From Vespa crabro (lineage: Eukaryota; Arthropoda; Insecta; Hymenoptera; Vespidae), in the NCBI RefSeq assembly GCF_910589235.1, contig NC_060960.1:7622839-7686838 (forward strand): a DNA stretch of 64,000 nucleotides, written 5' to 3'. Made by a program: the position numbers and the translations under genes. This document shows, piece after piece, positions 51,286 through 62,551 of the stretch. Under the pieces are notes generated by a model that saw nothing but the letters and a program-made list of their open reading frames with translations, was not told the DNA's origin and did not search any database. Positions within the stretch are counted from its first letter, which is position 1. Every line of letters starts with the position of its first letter.

Positions 51286-53714
51286 GTGAGTTCAATGTTT
51301 CATAGCATCAATTAATATCGATTCAATAACAAATTTTTTCATCTTGTATACGAATTACAATTATACGTTTTTAAATGTTTGTTGTTACATAAAAGATATA
51401 CTAGGTAGTATAGCAACGAATATCATTATGATCGTCCGTCGGATACTGAAAAATGTGGATAAATAATTTAACTATTTTATTATTTCTATTAATCTCTAAA
51501 AATGATAATTTTCTTTAATTTCAAAATCTTAACTTTATCTTTTATATATATATATATTTTTTATATCATTTTATAACACAATCGTCATTCACGAAAAATT
51601 ATTGAACAATTGTTGAATAATATTTCAATCTTTTTAAAATTGTTTTTCATTAATGATTTGAATTTTTCAATTTATTATACCGGTAGCATATTTTTTTATT
51701 TTCGAAGAAGATATAAGAAGGATCATAAAAAATTTTAAGGAACTTAAAAAAAGTTTTATAGAGCATAAAAAATTGAAAAGGAAAACTGAAAATATTTACA
51801 GGTACAGGATTTTAAGTTAATCTATATTGAACCTGTTCTACAAATTACATAGATCCAAAATAGGGGAACTCTATTGTTGAAAATTTGTATGTACACCTTA
51901 CATTATACTAGGACAATAATTCTTCTTGCGAACTTCGAAAGATATATGGGTATAAATTTATCGTATACTTTACGACAAATGTGTAACCTGTATAAGGGAC
52001 ACAGCAGTATAAAAGTAGATTTTGTTACGCCTGATGTATCAATATATCTTATGTCCTACCGAACGTAACAAACTATCGGGGAGTGAATAAAAGAAATTCA
52101 TTTTTACATTGATAATTTATTACTATAAATGAAACGTAAGTTGAAAGTAAAAAAAGAAAAAAAAAAGAAAAAAAAAGAAAAAAGAAGAAAAAGAAAAAAG
52201 AAAAATAGAACTAAAAATTGTACAACTTTCATTATAATATGCAATAAGAAAGAGGATATACAAATTCGAATTTCTTTTTATTTTCTGATTATTTGCATAT
52301 TAAAGAGAAACTAAATATTATTCTTACGATTGATACGACTTCATGATCACGTGTCATCGTTGTTTTAATTGTTTTAAAAAAATATATTTGGAAGTCATAG
52401 AAAGAGAAAAACTTCCGTGTCATGTTTCTCTTAGCCCCTAAAGGCGTTTTCTTCGACGAAAAAAAGGAAAAAAAAAGGAAAAAGAAAAGAAAGAAAGAAA
52501 GAAAGAAGAAAAAAAGAAAAAACGAAGGCATAAGGAGATAAATTTTTGCAACGTAATATTTTTTGCTGCTACTAGGGTACCTTACCAGGTTCAAATTTCT
52601 ATTCCCTTTGACCGTATAAAACCGCTGCTCATTCTAACTTGCAACTATTTCCCTTTGAGTTTCTTTTGACTGGTCTAGGTTGCCGGGAACACGAACGGCA
52701 GGCTTCGTGCATTGGCATAAAGAAATGGTACGAGAAAATCGAAACAACTCGTTGACTTTACGAAATGATTCGATATCAGCGCACTGTACGTAGAAAATTA
52801 TTTTTAAATTTAATTAGATCAATATTTCAAATTACGAATATCTCCATTTGCTTTAATTCGATGTCTATGTTTTTCCTTTGTTTTTTTTTTATCTTTTTCT
52901 TTTTTTTTTTTTTTTTTTAGTTATCAATAGAAGAGTATCAATTTGTCAATAATATTGATAAAATAAAATTCAATTGAAATTTTTCCCTATATATAAATTC
53001 CTTTAACAAAAAGTTATTTAGACAATAGTTGATACGATTTATTTGTCACTTAATTGATGACTGTCTCTTAATGTTGTATATAAAAAAAAAAAAAAGGGAA
53101 AGAAAAAGAAAAAAAAAAAATACTCCGTTATACAGAAGAAAATGAGTAAAATATTTGTTCCGTTAGATTAATTCACGTTAAAATACTTACCTCGATATGC
53201 TTGAATAAGCAATATACATATACATTCGTTATTCCAATAATCGCGTGTACGCTTCATCGAAGATGCCAGATTAATTAATTGGACATATAAAATGCTTACT
53301 AATAACGAACGAAATTCTAGATATAACATTGATAGAAAATTTATAATGAATTGTATGTAAGAGTTAAAAAAACAAAAAGAAAAAAAGAAAAAGAAAAAAA
53401 AAAAGAGAAGAAAAAAGAAAGAAAAAAATAAATAAAAATAAATAAATATCGCAAATGTTTTTTAAATTTTACAAAAGTGACTTATTTTAGATAGTAAGAA
53501 AAATACGATCGTATAATTTATTTATATTACGATCAATGTTTTTATAGTTACTTGATGCTTGAAATTTACATTGATATTTTTCATAATATTTCTATATCGA
53601 CGTTCAAGTGCCTTCGTGCTTGCAGTATATAACGTTGTCCGTCGGAACAGACAGGACTGCAATCTCTATCCTTCGAACGTCGTTCACTGGACGATGGAGT
53701 TTCGAGGGACCATG

Positions 53715-53782
<68 letters not shown>

Positions 53783-54889
53783 AGAGAGCAACGGTCAGTC
53801 TCGGAATGGAATGTGTCCGTGCACAGATTCTAAACCAGACTCATTCCCTTGTTTTCTATATCGGATCGGACCACCAACAAACATTTCCTAGAAGGGAACC
53901 CGTTTAGGTTCTTGTACGCGATATTGGCGAAATATTTCTTCCCGTATCGATAATCGACAATCGAACGTCTAACAAGAGCTTGTTCATCTACATTATTCTT
54001 CTTTTTTCTTCATTTTTCATCTTTTCTCAAGACTCGTCTCGATCTATCCTATCTTCTTCTTCTAACTATTATATTATAGATACAGGTGATCAAATGATAT
54101 AACTATATATCCCTTTTTCTTTTTCTCCCTTTCTCTCTTTTTTTTTCTTTTTTTTTTTTGGTTTAATAATCTCGAAACGACGTATTATCTATTATCGTTA
54201 TCTTTATCTTTGCTTATTTTATCATACCGAGATCATGAATTCTAGACACTAACGAAGTATCGGGAGACGCCTCTCCATTTCTCAACAACTCTCTCTCTCC
54301 CTCTCTCCCTCTCTCCGTCTCTCTCTTTCTCTCTTTCTCTTTTTCTCTCTCGCTCTTCTTTTCACTCGTGCGAAAAAGAGACCAAAAGATCTCCGGAAGC
54401 TACATAGAGAAACGGAGACTCCGTTCGAGATTCGCGTTACACAATTTTCTGCTTATTATGCGGTGCTCGTCCTTTTCACTCAAGCAACGCTATACGCGTC
54501 TAGCGACGTTAGTTTATCCAACGTCTATGCGTACGTATGTAACTACACGTAGATAGGTAGATATAGGTAAGGTATATGCGCGTTTCTTGTTCTTCGGATA
54601 ACAGCAGAGTCGTTTCCATTAATAGCACGGTGTCATACGCGAGTGAATGCGAATAATGCTCGTATGACTACGTTGTTCTCTGGTTTCTTCCCTTTCTATC
54701 CCTCACTCTCTCTCTCTCTCTCTCTCTTTCTCTTTCTCTTTCTCTATCTCTCTATCTCTCTCTCTTTCTATTTTTCTTTTTTTCTTTCTCTTTCTACTTA
54801 AAACTCTTTGTTCGAACGGAAGACAGTATTATTCCATTGACGTCCACTTTTCACGACGAATTTCATCAGTGAAATCATTTAAAGGCTCA

Positions 54890-54922
<33 letters not shown>

Positions 54923-56036
54923 GCCTGTGCGTGTGTATGTATATGTGTACGAAATTAGAGTGAAAAGATGTCGAAAAAGGTGAAAGATTTTTTTCTCTTA
55001 ATTTTCTTTTTAAATAAGACCTAATGAAAATTGAAGATCGTACTTACTCGAGGAAAGAAGATTTAAAATAGGTATTATTATGGATTCTTATTTGTTTTGT
55101 TATTTTTATATATCACGTAATAGTTTCAATGATTAATTAATCCGAAACAAGTTTTACATACGAGCTCCTTATACTCTTTTTGTTTGATTTAAAATCACCT
55201 ATGATACGTATTATTTAATGATATATGTGATTACTTTTTTTACGATATGCATCGGATAGAAGAGAAACCGTTTCAACTCATCTTAAATCGATTATAAAGA
55301 GGTTCGAGATCTATCGAGATGAATAAAAAAAAAAAATCTGAGAACTATAATTTTCACGAAAGAACTATAACAGATTGCACCTATGCGTTTAATTATTTTC
55401 TTATGAGATATCTATTGAATTAATTTGTTTTAAATATCAATCGTATTTCAAAGATTAAAATAATGATAAGAATTCATTGATGTGATTATATCAAAGAATA
55501 TTGTAAATAAAGTCTAGAAGAAATTCGAATGGCTCCATAAGTATCTAAGGTCTTTAATAACTTAAGTACCATGGTCAACATTCGAATGATGCCCCGTTCG
55601 TCGTCGTTCTACCACTAACGATGTTAATTGAAACAATATCCAGTGACGTAACTACTTACAACGGTCAGTCTTCGATCGAAGAACTTATTAAAAGTATTCG
55701 GTAGGATTGAAATAACGATATTCCTTTAAGTAACAATAATAATTACTAATATTTCTTTGAGGATAAAATCAAAATTCTTTGATTAAAAATCTTTTTTTTT
55801 GATTTAAAAATCTTATGATTCTTATTGTATTATGTATAATATAAAATCGTTCGATTGTTTCATACAAAAAGACTAAATATAAAATTGAAATAATTCTTCG
55901 TATCTCCCGATGAATATTATTCTTTTCTGTTAACATTTTTGAGGTCATAGAAAAATTTCGAAGAATGATGTTGGTGAAAAGAGAAAAGAGAAGAAAAAGT
56001 AAGAATAGTAACCGTGTATCGATCTGTTTCTTTCAG
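51286..56036 (+). other. Dfd: Dfd intron between hexapeptide and homeodomain exons
   Basis: This is a 4,751-base intron with GTGAGT at the 5' end and a pyrimidine tract plus CAG at the 3' end. An intron between the YPWM-encoding and homeodomain-encoding exons is the usual Hox arrangement. It is AT-rich and contains A-rich purine tracts (52140-52210, 52455-52525, 53090-53120, 53365-53450), a (GA)n run at 53713-53779, CT tracts at 54289-54355 and 54702-54770, and (TA)n at 54893-54922. Homeodomain-type palindromes lie at 53250-53262 (GATTAATTAATTGG type) and 55130-55142. If the intron were retained, translation would stop after GVGEFNVS at residue 314 and lose the homeodomain. No other gene is seen inside it. 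Confidence 0.9.
53713..53779. repeat. (GA)n microsatellite in Dfd intron
   Basis: GA array of more than 60 bases in the intron, with AAAGAG interruptions. Confidence 0.9.
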
Positions 56037-56860
56037 CGAATGGTTCTTATCAACCTGGAATGGAGCCAAAGAGGCAGAGGACCGCGTACACGCGACACCA
56101 GATCCTGGAGCTCGAGAAAGAGTTCCATTACAATCGTTATCTTACGAGAAGACGGCGGATCGAGATAGCCCATACATTGGTACTGTCGGAGAGACAGATT
56201 AAAATTTGGTTTCAGAATCGACGTATGAAATGGAAGAAGGACAACAAGCTACCGAATACGAAGAACGTTCGTAGGAAGAACGCGAATGGTCAAGTGTCAG
56301 CAACAACGACTACTACGAAAACAACGAAGGGTACCAACAACAGAACGAAAAGTGTCTCCGCTGCTGCTGCAGCTGCCGCCGCTGCTGCTGCCGCTGCTGC
56401 TGCTGTTTCAGCAAATGGGAACAACAACAATGGACAGAGGAAGAACAACAACAATTCCCCTTCCAGTGGTTTAGACGGTAACAATTTGGAGACTGGAGTT
56501 GGCCTCGATATGGGTGACGTTCACGGTGTCAACTCGTCTCTTCCTCATCCGAACGTGGTACATCCAAGCTTTCAAGGTCACCCTCATCCTCTCGCCCACC
56601 TACAAGCACAGCTGAGTCACCATCACGTGGCGGCTGGAATGATGGACGGCCCAACAACGATCGGGCCAACGATCGGCCCTACGATCGGTCCTACGATCGG
56701 TCCTACGATCGGTCCTACGGGTGGACCAATGGGACATATGTCTTCCGGGAGCATCAGTCCACTTGCACCGGCCACCAGTCCTCCTGGACTCTCTCAAGTA
56801 TCGACCTCAGTTGTCCCACCGCCACCGATAAAGTCCGATTATGGACTTACCGCCCTGTAA
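56037..56860 (+). CDS. Dfd: Deformed (Dfd), coding exon 2 with homeodomain
   Basis: The acceptor TTTCTTTCAG ends at 56036. Joining the last G of exon 1 to CG here gives Ala309, and the frame reads ANGSYQPGMEPKRQRT. This exon encodes the rest of codon 309 and residues 310-582, ending in TAA. The 60-residue homeodomain is residues 319-378 (56066-56245). It has the recognition-helix core KIWFQNRRMKWKK, with Gln50 and Asn51. The C-terminal flank KLPNTKNV is diagnostic of the Dfd/Hox4 group. The linker from YPWM to the homeodomain is 18 residues, short as in this group. After it come a Thr/Lys-rich stretch, 15 alanines (417-431), Asn-rich segments, a His/Pro-rich region, five TIGP repeats and a Pro/Ser-rich tail ending SDYGLTAL. 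The total of 582 residues is close to Drosophila Dfd (586). Confidence 0.97.
56066..56245 (+). other. Dfd: Homeobox (Dfd/Hox4-type homeodomain)
   Basis: These are 60 codons without a gap, from PKRQRTAYTR to NRRMKWKKDN. Helix 1 region: HQILELEKEF. Helix 2: TRRRRIEIAHTL. Helix 3: ERQIKIWFQNRRMKWKK. The invariant residues Trp48, Phe49, Asn51 and Arg53 are present, and Gln50 gives the usual Antp-class TAATGG/TAATTA preference. The arm KRQRTAYTR and the VLSERQ turn separate it from Scr, which has TSYTR and CLTERQ at these places. Confidence 0.97.
56360..56404 (+). repeat. Dfd: Polyalanine tract in Dfd exon 2
   Basis: There are fifteen consecutive Ala codons (residues 417-431) using GCT, GCA and GCC. 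The codon mixture argues against fresh expansion of one triplet and for maintenance at protein level. Polyalanine runs in Hox factors are often linked to repression; that role here is inferred. Confidence 0.9.
56657..56716 (+). repeat. Dfd: 12-bp in-frame minisatellite, five TIGP units, in Dfd exon 2
   Basis: There are five tandem copies of a 12-base unit encoding Thr-Ile-Gly-Pro. Copies 3-5 are identical (ACGATCGGTCCT), while copies 1 and 2 differ at third positions of the Gly and Pro codons. This pattern fits recent slippage or unequal exchange. It lies in the low-complexity C-terminal region, outside the homeodomain. Confidence 0.9.
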
Positions 56861-57650
56861 CACCCGCTTACTGAACAGAATCACGATCATCGAATTTACT
56901 CTATTGGTGATTTCGACTACGATCTCGCGGTTGGGACCTGAAGTCGATTACTTATTTTCGATTTTTAGATAATACTTCGCTTTTTTTCGAATTATGGGAT
57001 TTATCGTTATTATCTTCTGTTTCTTTTTTCTTTCTCCTTTTCTCTATTTTCTTTTTTTGTTTTTTTCTTTTTTTTTTTTCTTTTTTAAATCACTAAAGAA
57101 AACAAAAATTCTGAGATTCGTATGGAGAATCGCAAAAATAAGCAACGCGAGATGGAGCTCGTATTTTTCGTAAATATTATTCCGAGTTGCAAAACACTTG
57201 TTGATTTATTATTGTTGTTCTATGAAGTATCCAAAAATATTTGGTGGATAATTAACGTGTATCAAATGGAAGACATCAATTGTTATAGATTTGATCAGAC
57301 TCTCAAGATATAATTCTTCGACGGTAAGATATCTATTATTTTGAAATTCAATTTCGAGACTTAGTTATTGATGAAATGGACAACATGAAAAATATCATAA
57401 AAATGATATTTCGAAATAGCCTAATCATTCTATTGTTTCTCTTCAACGTGCCATCGCGCTTGTAGTCAACTACTACTTACTTACTTAGCTTCTTTCTTGT
57501 CTCATTCTGCGATATCCAGAAGCACATGTTCGTAATCATTTCCATAAAGACATCGCAAAGTACGACATTACGTATGTAAATGTACATATATATAGCCGAC
57601 ATATTTGTACATATTTGTGTAAAGAATAAATATAATATCGAGTGCGTGAC
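56861..57650 (+). other. Dfd: Dfd 3' UTR, proximal part
   Basis: Sequence after the TAA at 56858-56860. It is T-rich at 57000-57085, then AT-rich. The first good polyadenylation signal is AATAAA at 57625-57630, about 765 bases past the stop, followed by GT-containing sequence. A second AATAAA is at 57720-57725. The true 3' end cannot be fixed without transcripts, and further AATAAA signals near 59.2 kb leave room for a longer UTR. Confidence 0.6.
57625..57630 (+). terminator. Dfd: Candidate proximal Dfd polyadenylation signal
   Basis: Canonical AATAAA on the coding strand, about 765 bases after the Dfd stop, followed within 40 bases by GTGCGTG, a plausible GU-rich downstream element. An alternative AATAAA lies at 57720-57725. 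Confidence 0.45.
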
Positions 57651-59195
57651 GCAGCGATCTATGTTTCACATATTCTTATTCTTATTATTAATTATTGTAT
57701 GATTGTATGGTTTTAGAGTAATAAATCGTGTTAAGTCGTCAAATGAAAGAAAGAAAATTGCGAATTGATTGTTATTATTATAGAGACGTTTGCTTCAGCT
57801 CGTATTAGATAATAACCGGTTCTTATCTTCACAACCATAACGAGAATTACGGCTTCCGACACCGAAATTACGCGAATCTGTGTTTATTAAATGGTCATTT
57901 GAAATATTAAAAATAAAAAAAAGAAAAATAAATAAAAAAAAAAAAAAAAAAAAAAAGAAAAAGGAAAAAAGAACAAAAAAATGAAAAATTATATAAATGA
58001 AACAAAAAAAGTCAAACAAAAAAAAATAAATAAATAAAAAGAATATAAAAATCGAAGCAACGACGACTATTCACCAGTATTTAACCTTAAATATGTTTAA
58101 ACTTAATACCTAACTTTTAATAACGTCGACTCTCAAAGTTGAGCCTAGATTCAATCGGTCGATACATTATCGTTATCGTCGTTGTCAGTAAAACCGTGAA
58201 AACCGTGCCGATCGCGAGTTCCATGAATACTCATACAAAGCGATATACCGTATCGATCCAATGTCATACAAATTTAAAACTTCCGGCCGAGTTATCTCCC
58301 TCCGATAATAATCGCGTGTCTTACGTTCGAGCAGTTCTTTGTCCTTGCCGCTAAAAGTTTCAATAGAAAAGAAAAGACGAACGAAATAAAAAAGGAAAAT
58401 AGAAAAAAGACAAAAAAAAAAGAAAAAGAAAATAATATTCATTGAGATTCATGGTTCATTTTTCGTTCTGTAGAAATGAACAAGAAAAAAAAATCACTTG
58501 TAAATACTATCTCGAATATAATATTTATTAGGTCGTCAAAAGTTTCTTTCGTTTTTCAAAATACTGGCAAATAAAATAGCTGGATGAAAATACTGAAAAA
58601 AAACTTTTTGAACAACCTAATATAATGTCTATTTTTATTGAAAGAACGCGCGAGGGATCGACCAATAACAATTAGGATGCGATTATGTGTTCGACGAAAC
58701 CGGGAAAACTGATCGGGAAGAAAACTGTATTATTATTATTATTATTATTATTATAATTCATTTTTATCATTATTACGATTACGATTAGATTATGTTTATG
58801 ATTATTATTATTTTTTTTATTATTATTATTATATGAGTAGTAATCAAACGATTTATGCACAGAGTTGCTGTGACGATATACCAAAACGATACTAACTAAT
58901 AAATAGTTGATAAATAAAGTAGATCGTACATGTATTAAGACACGTTAATTCTAAACAATGACAGAAGTACATAGTATATATAAAGATATATATATATATA
59001 AATATATATATGATACGAAACGTTTAGTGTAATCGGCGTTGATAAGCGATAGATGTATGAGAAATGTTCTAATAAGTGTGACATTATACTTCATATTATA
59101 TGATGTATATATCTTGTATGATAAGAATTTAATCGGGCACACACTCCAATGCTTATGTTTATATTGATTATTGAGTCAATCAATTACGATCGTGA

Positions 59196-59213
59196 AATAA
59201 ATGAATAAATAAA
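59196..59213 (+). terminator. Candidate distal polyadenylation signals (three AATAAA hexamers)
   Basis: AATAAA occurs three times in 18 bases (59196, 59204, 59208). A T/G-rich GTGTTTTCG follows at 59240-59248, and then a 57-A run. This could be the distal end of a long Dfd 3' UTR, since Hox genes commonly use alternative distal sites, or an unrelated AT-rich coincidence. Confidence 0.35.
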
Positions 59214-59254
59214 TGTTTCGTAATTTACAATATAATCCCGTGTTTTCGCCAGAC

Positions 59255-59256
<2 letters not shown>

Positions 59257-59313
<57 letters not shown>
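59257..59313 (+). repeat. Poly(A) run of 57
   Basis: The longest mononucleotide run in the window, 44 bases after the last of three AATAAA hexamers. A-rich GAAGAAGAA sequence follows. Confidence 0.9.
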
Positions 59314-59319
<6 letters not shown>

Positions 59320-60545
59320 AAAAAAGAAGAAGAAGAAGAAAATGGAAACAGAAAAAAAGATTAATGGAAAAATAAAAGCTATCTTTTTTATCATCGAAAT
59401 TATATTATACTATATTACTATATTTTTAACTATTTTAAGATGGTGAACAGAATTTTATTTTCCACGTATTTTAAAATTTGCAAGTCAAATGAATTTTAAC
59501 TTTTCATAACGTTAAACTTCAGGATCGACGACACGATAAAGTTTTCACACTTCTAAATTACGGACAGCACGTATCGTAAAAATGAAATCAATAGATTATA
59601 CAGAACTTATGACGATACTTTCTATTCGTCATGATTTATGCAAAAATATGTGCACTTATTTGCGGCATTATCGCAGGTACGTTGCAACGTGATAACTGCA
59701 CGATTGTGTTTATATGACTAAAAGAAAAACACATAACATAACAATCGTTTCTACATGAATTCAACGCTACTTGAAGAACGCAATTTTCATAATTTGCAAT
59801 CATAATAATCAAAATGATTTATTAGACTCCATCGATGAATAATTTTTCTCTTTCGCCATTGTGCTAATCCTGTTTCTAACGAAGGTAATTAATCGCAATA
59901 TAATTGTCATAGTTGTCAGAGAGACGAAACATCATAAGTATGGAATATACGCTTATGATAACTAAAAAAATTTTACAAATAATTAATTCTTAGAATTTCG
60001 AAAATCGTGTTGAAGGAATATCATAGTTGTTAGTGACATAGTTGATTATATTCCATCGATGTATAGATTTCTTTTTCCTTAATAACTATAAATTTTAACA
60101 AATCAAAATTAATCACTGTCAAAGTTACATAATACAAGTGTTAATTTTTCAATAACATTAATCAATAATTTTTCGTAAAAAAGAACTTTCAAATGAAGTT
60201 ATACAAAATATTTTACTTTGGGCATGACAGAAATATGACTGATTCTTAATAATTCGAAAGTTAATATTATCGTTAGAAAATTGCCATCGACGTAAATAAA
60301 TATAATGTATCCAATGCCGTCGTTTTTAAACAAAAATAAAAAATAAAAAATAAAAAAAATATATATATATAATAATAACAATAATAGTAATAATAATAAA
60401 ACGGAGCAAGAAATACGAGAGGAAAAAAAAATCGAGACTCTCGTTGATATCGTCGAAAGCTCGACGTTCCCCATTTCTCCTGGCAGAATTTCTCTCGCTC
60501 GAATCGTCTGCTTTCGCTTCCCACTCCTTCCCTTATGGAGGCAGA

Positions 60546-60554
60546 ATGTATATA

Positions 60555-60606
<52 letters not shown>

Positions 60607-60712
60607 CACACATGTATATGTTTGCACGAAACATGTGTGTGTAAGATATATTATATTAGTATATGGATACTGTATAGATATATATATATATATATGCGTG
60701 TGTTGTGTGTGT
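60546..60712. repeat. (TA)n arrays with (TG)n
   Basis: TA arrays at 60546-60600 and 60676-60696, then a TG run at about 60698-60720, directly before the GC-rich island. Confidence 0.85.
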
Positions 60713-60760
60713 GTGTGTGTTTGAGGATGAGACAGAGGAGAGGCAGGCAAGTTAGTACGC

Positions 60761-60960
60761 ATGCGCGAGCACGTGCGTTGAAGCTCGGCCCGGGGGATAT
60801 CCCAAGGCGAGTAACGTGGCTACAGCCGGAGGCCGGAGGGGTGGTACCTGTGAAGAAAAGTGGGGGTAAAGCATCGAGGCTCTGCCTCCGCCCATACGGC
60901 CGAGATAAGCCGCGACCGGACTCGAAAGTCCGGCGTGCCCCTTTTTACGTCCCTTACTTG
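60761..60960. other. Small GC-rich island about 4 kb downstream of Dfd
   Basis: Two hundred bases of high GC in very AT-rich flanks. It contains the palindrome GGGATATCCC, a duplicated GCCGGAG, and a perfect 7-bp hairpin CCGGACT-CGAA-AGTCCGG at 60916-60933. No homeobox, tRNA cloverleaf or known element is recognised. It could be a promoter on the zen/pb side or an inserted element. Confidence 0.35.
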
Positions 60961-61023
60961 CTGCTCTTCCGACTTCAATCGTCTCTCTTAGAAAATATTG
61001 AAAACGCTTCTCGACTCTTTCTA

Positions 61024-61026
<3 letters not shown>

Positions 61027-61068
<42 letters not shown>

Positions 61069-61174
61069 CTCTTTCTTTTTCATTTTCCCCTTTTTTCTTT
61101 AAGGAAAAAATAACGAAAAACTAAAGCAATAGCTTTTTAAACTTCTCATTTGAAATGAAAATCATTTTATATAC

Positions 61175-61210
<36 letters not shown>
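61027..61210. repeat. (CTTT)n and (TA)n
   Basis: CTTT array at 61027-61070 and TA array at 61177-61210. Confidence 0.85.
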
Positions 61211-61221
<11 letters not shown>

Positions 61222-61806
61222 AATGTATACAACGTTTATTTAATGCTAAATTTTAACAAGTTAAATTTGTATAAATGTATCGAGAAATAATATTGAACGT
61301 TCGTTATAACATTCTTTGTTCTTTTATCAGAAGCATGACTTTTTATTTAACGCCTTTCAAGCGTTTTATTATAATTAATTATAGTATATTGCTGTTGACG
61401 TTTATGAAAGCGTTGACCGCCGAGCCAATTTTGCAATCGATTGTTCTCTTATTTTCTTTCATAGATATTATTTACCCCATATCTTTTTTTAATCAAAATA
61501 TACAATATATAAGCAATATAATATACATATTATTTTTTTCTTTTTGGCATAAAATTCGATTGAATTTTTTTAATGACATTTATTAATAACTATAATATAT
61601 CGAAGACAGGTTAGCGAGACATTTTCTGATTAGTAACCTGTTCAACGAACTATCTTGTATCCGTGGTATTTCATTTAATTTTCCAGAAAAAAAAAATGTG
61701 ATCGGTATGGCTAGATACCATAGAGAAATTATTTTCATCCTTCTAAAATATATATATATATATATATATATACATAATATAGATAGGTATATTATAATCT
61801 AATAAT

Positions 61807-61852
61807 GAACTTTAATAATTGTATATTTACAAATATACAATTATTAAAGTTC
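61807..61852. repeat. Perfect palindrome, 22-bp arms and 2-base centre
   Basis: The left arm 61807-61828 (starting GAACTTTAATAATTG) and the right arm 61831-61852 (ending CAATTATTAAAGTTC) are exact reverse complements with AC between. The loop is too small for a microRNA precursor. It could extrude as a cruciform, be a transposon remnant, or be a fold-back artefact. Confidence 0.9.
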
Positions 61853-62487
61853 TAATAATTGTTCTAATTAAGTATATTTTCCAAATATCACGTTGTTTCA
61901 TTTATTACGTTATTAACTTTATCTCGTTCATCTTATCGAACCATTTTATTGATCATTTTATTCTATATGTAATTATCGTAAAATAGCTTGTCTCTAAAGC
62001 ATCTTTGCGGGTAGCTTAAATCAAGGCTCTCTCTCTCTCTCTCTCTCTCTCTTTCGCTCTCTCCTCTCTCTCTCTGTCTCTCTCTTTAGACAAGAAGGAA
62101 GGAAGCGTACAAGGATCATTAATTGCAATCTCAATAGACTGTCTAGGACTATCCACGCGACGTGCATGGACCAAGAACACTGACTTCCGGGAATGAGGGC
62201 CCTCGCGAGCCATTCTAGAATATGTGGGTTAGATTAAACGCGTCGTTATAACTTGGACAAAGCATTGTTCTTAGAAACTATCTTGGAGTTTATACGTTAA
62301 TTCTGAACAAAGTTAATATACGTAGGCAGAGTTATACGATATATTAGATATTCCTTTCTAATCGATATTTATAAACAAACGTTGGAACTTTTATTAATTT
62401 CAATTAAACAAAAATGTTTAAACTTTGATCTAAATTCGAATAATTCGTGGAAAAACTTTTTAATGTAACGTAACGTAAAATTAATAT

Positions 62488-62551
62488 CTAATGATATAAT
62501 TTAATTTAATTTAATTTAATTTAATTTAATTTAATTTAATTTAATTTAATC
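62488..62551. repeat. (AATTT)n pentanucleotide microsatellite
   Basis: About twelve units of TTTAA/AATTT, unique in type in this window, decaying to CTAGTCTAAT at the right end. Confidence 0.9.

Larger units (their letters stand above)
57731..60760. other. AT-rich DNA downstream of Dfd
   Basis: Either a distal Dfd 3' UTR (to about 59.2 kb) or intergenic DNA. It has A-rich runs at 57924-57956 and 58020-58040, an ATT array near 58730-58755, and the AATAAA cluster with 57-A run at 59.2-59.3 kb. No coding potential is seen. Confidence 0.6.

Noticed and set aside
59257..59446. Polylysine frame over the 57-A run
   Set aside because: Mononucleotide run, not coding.
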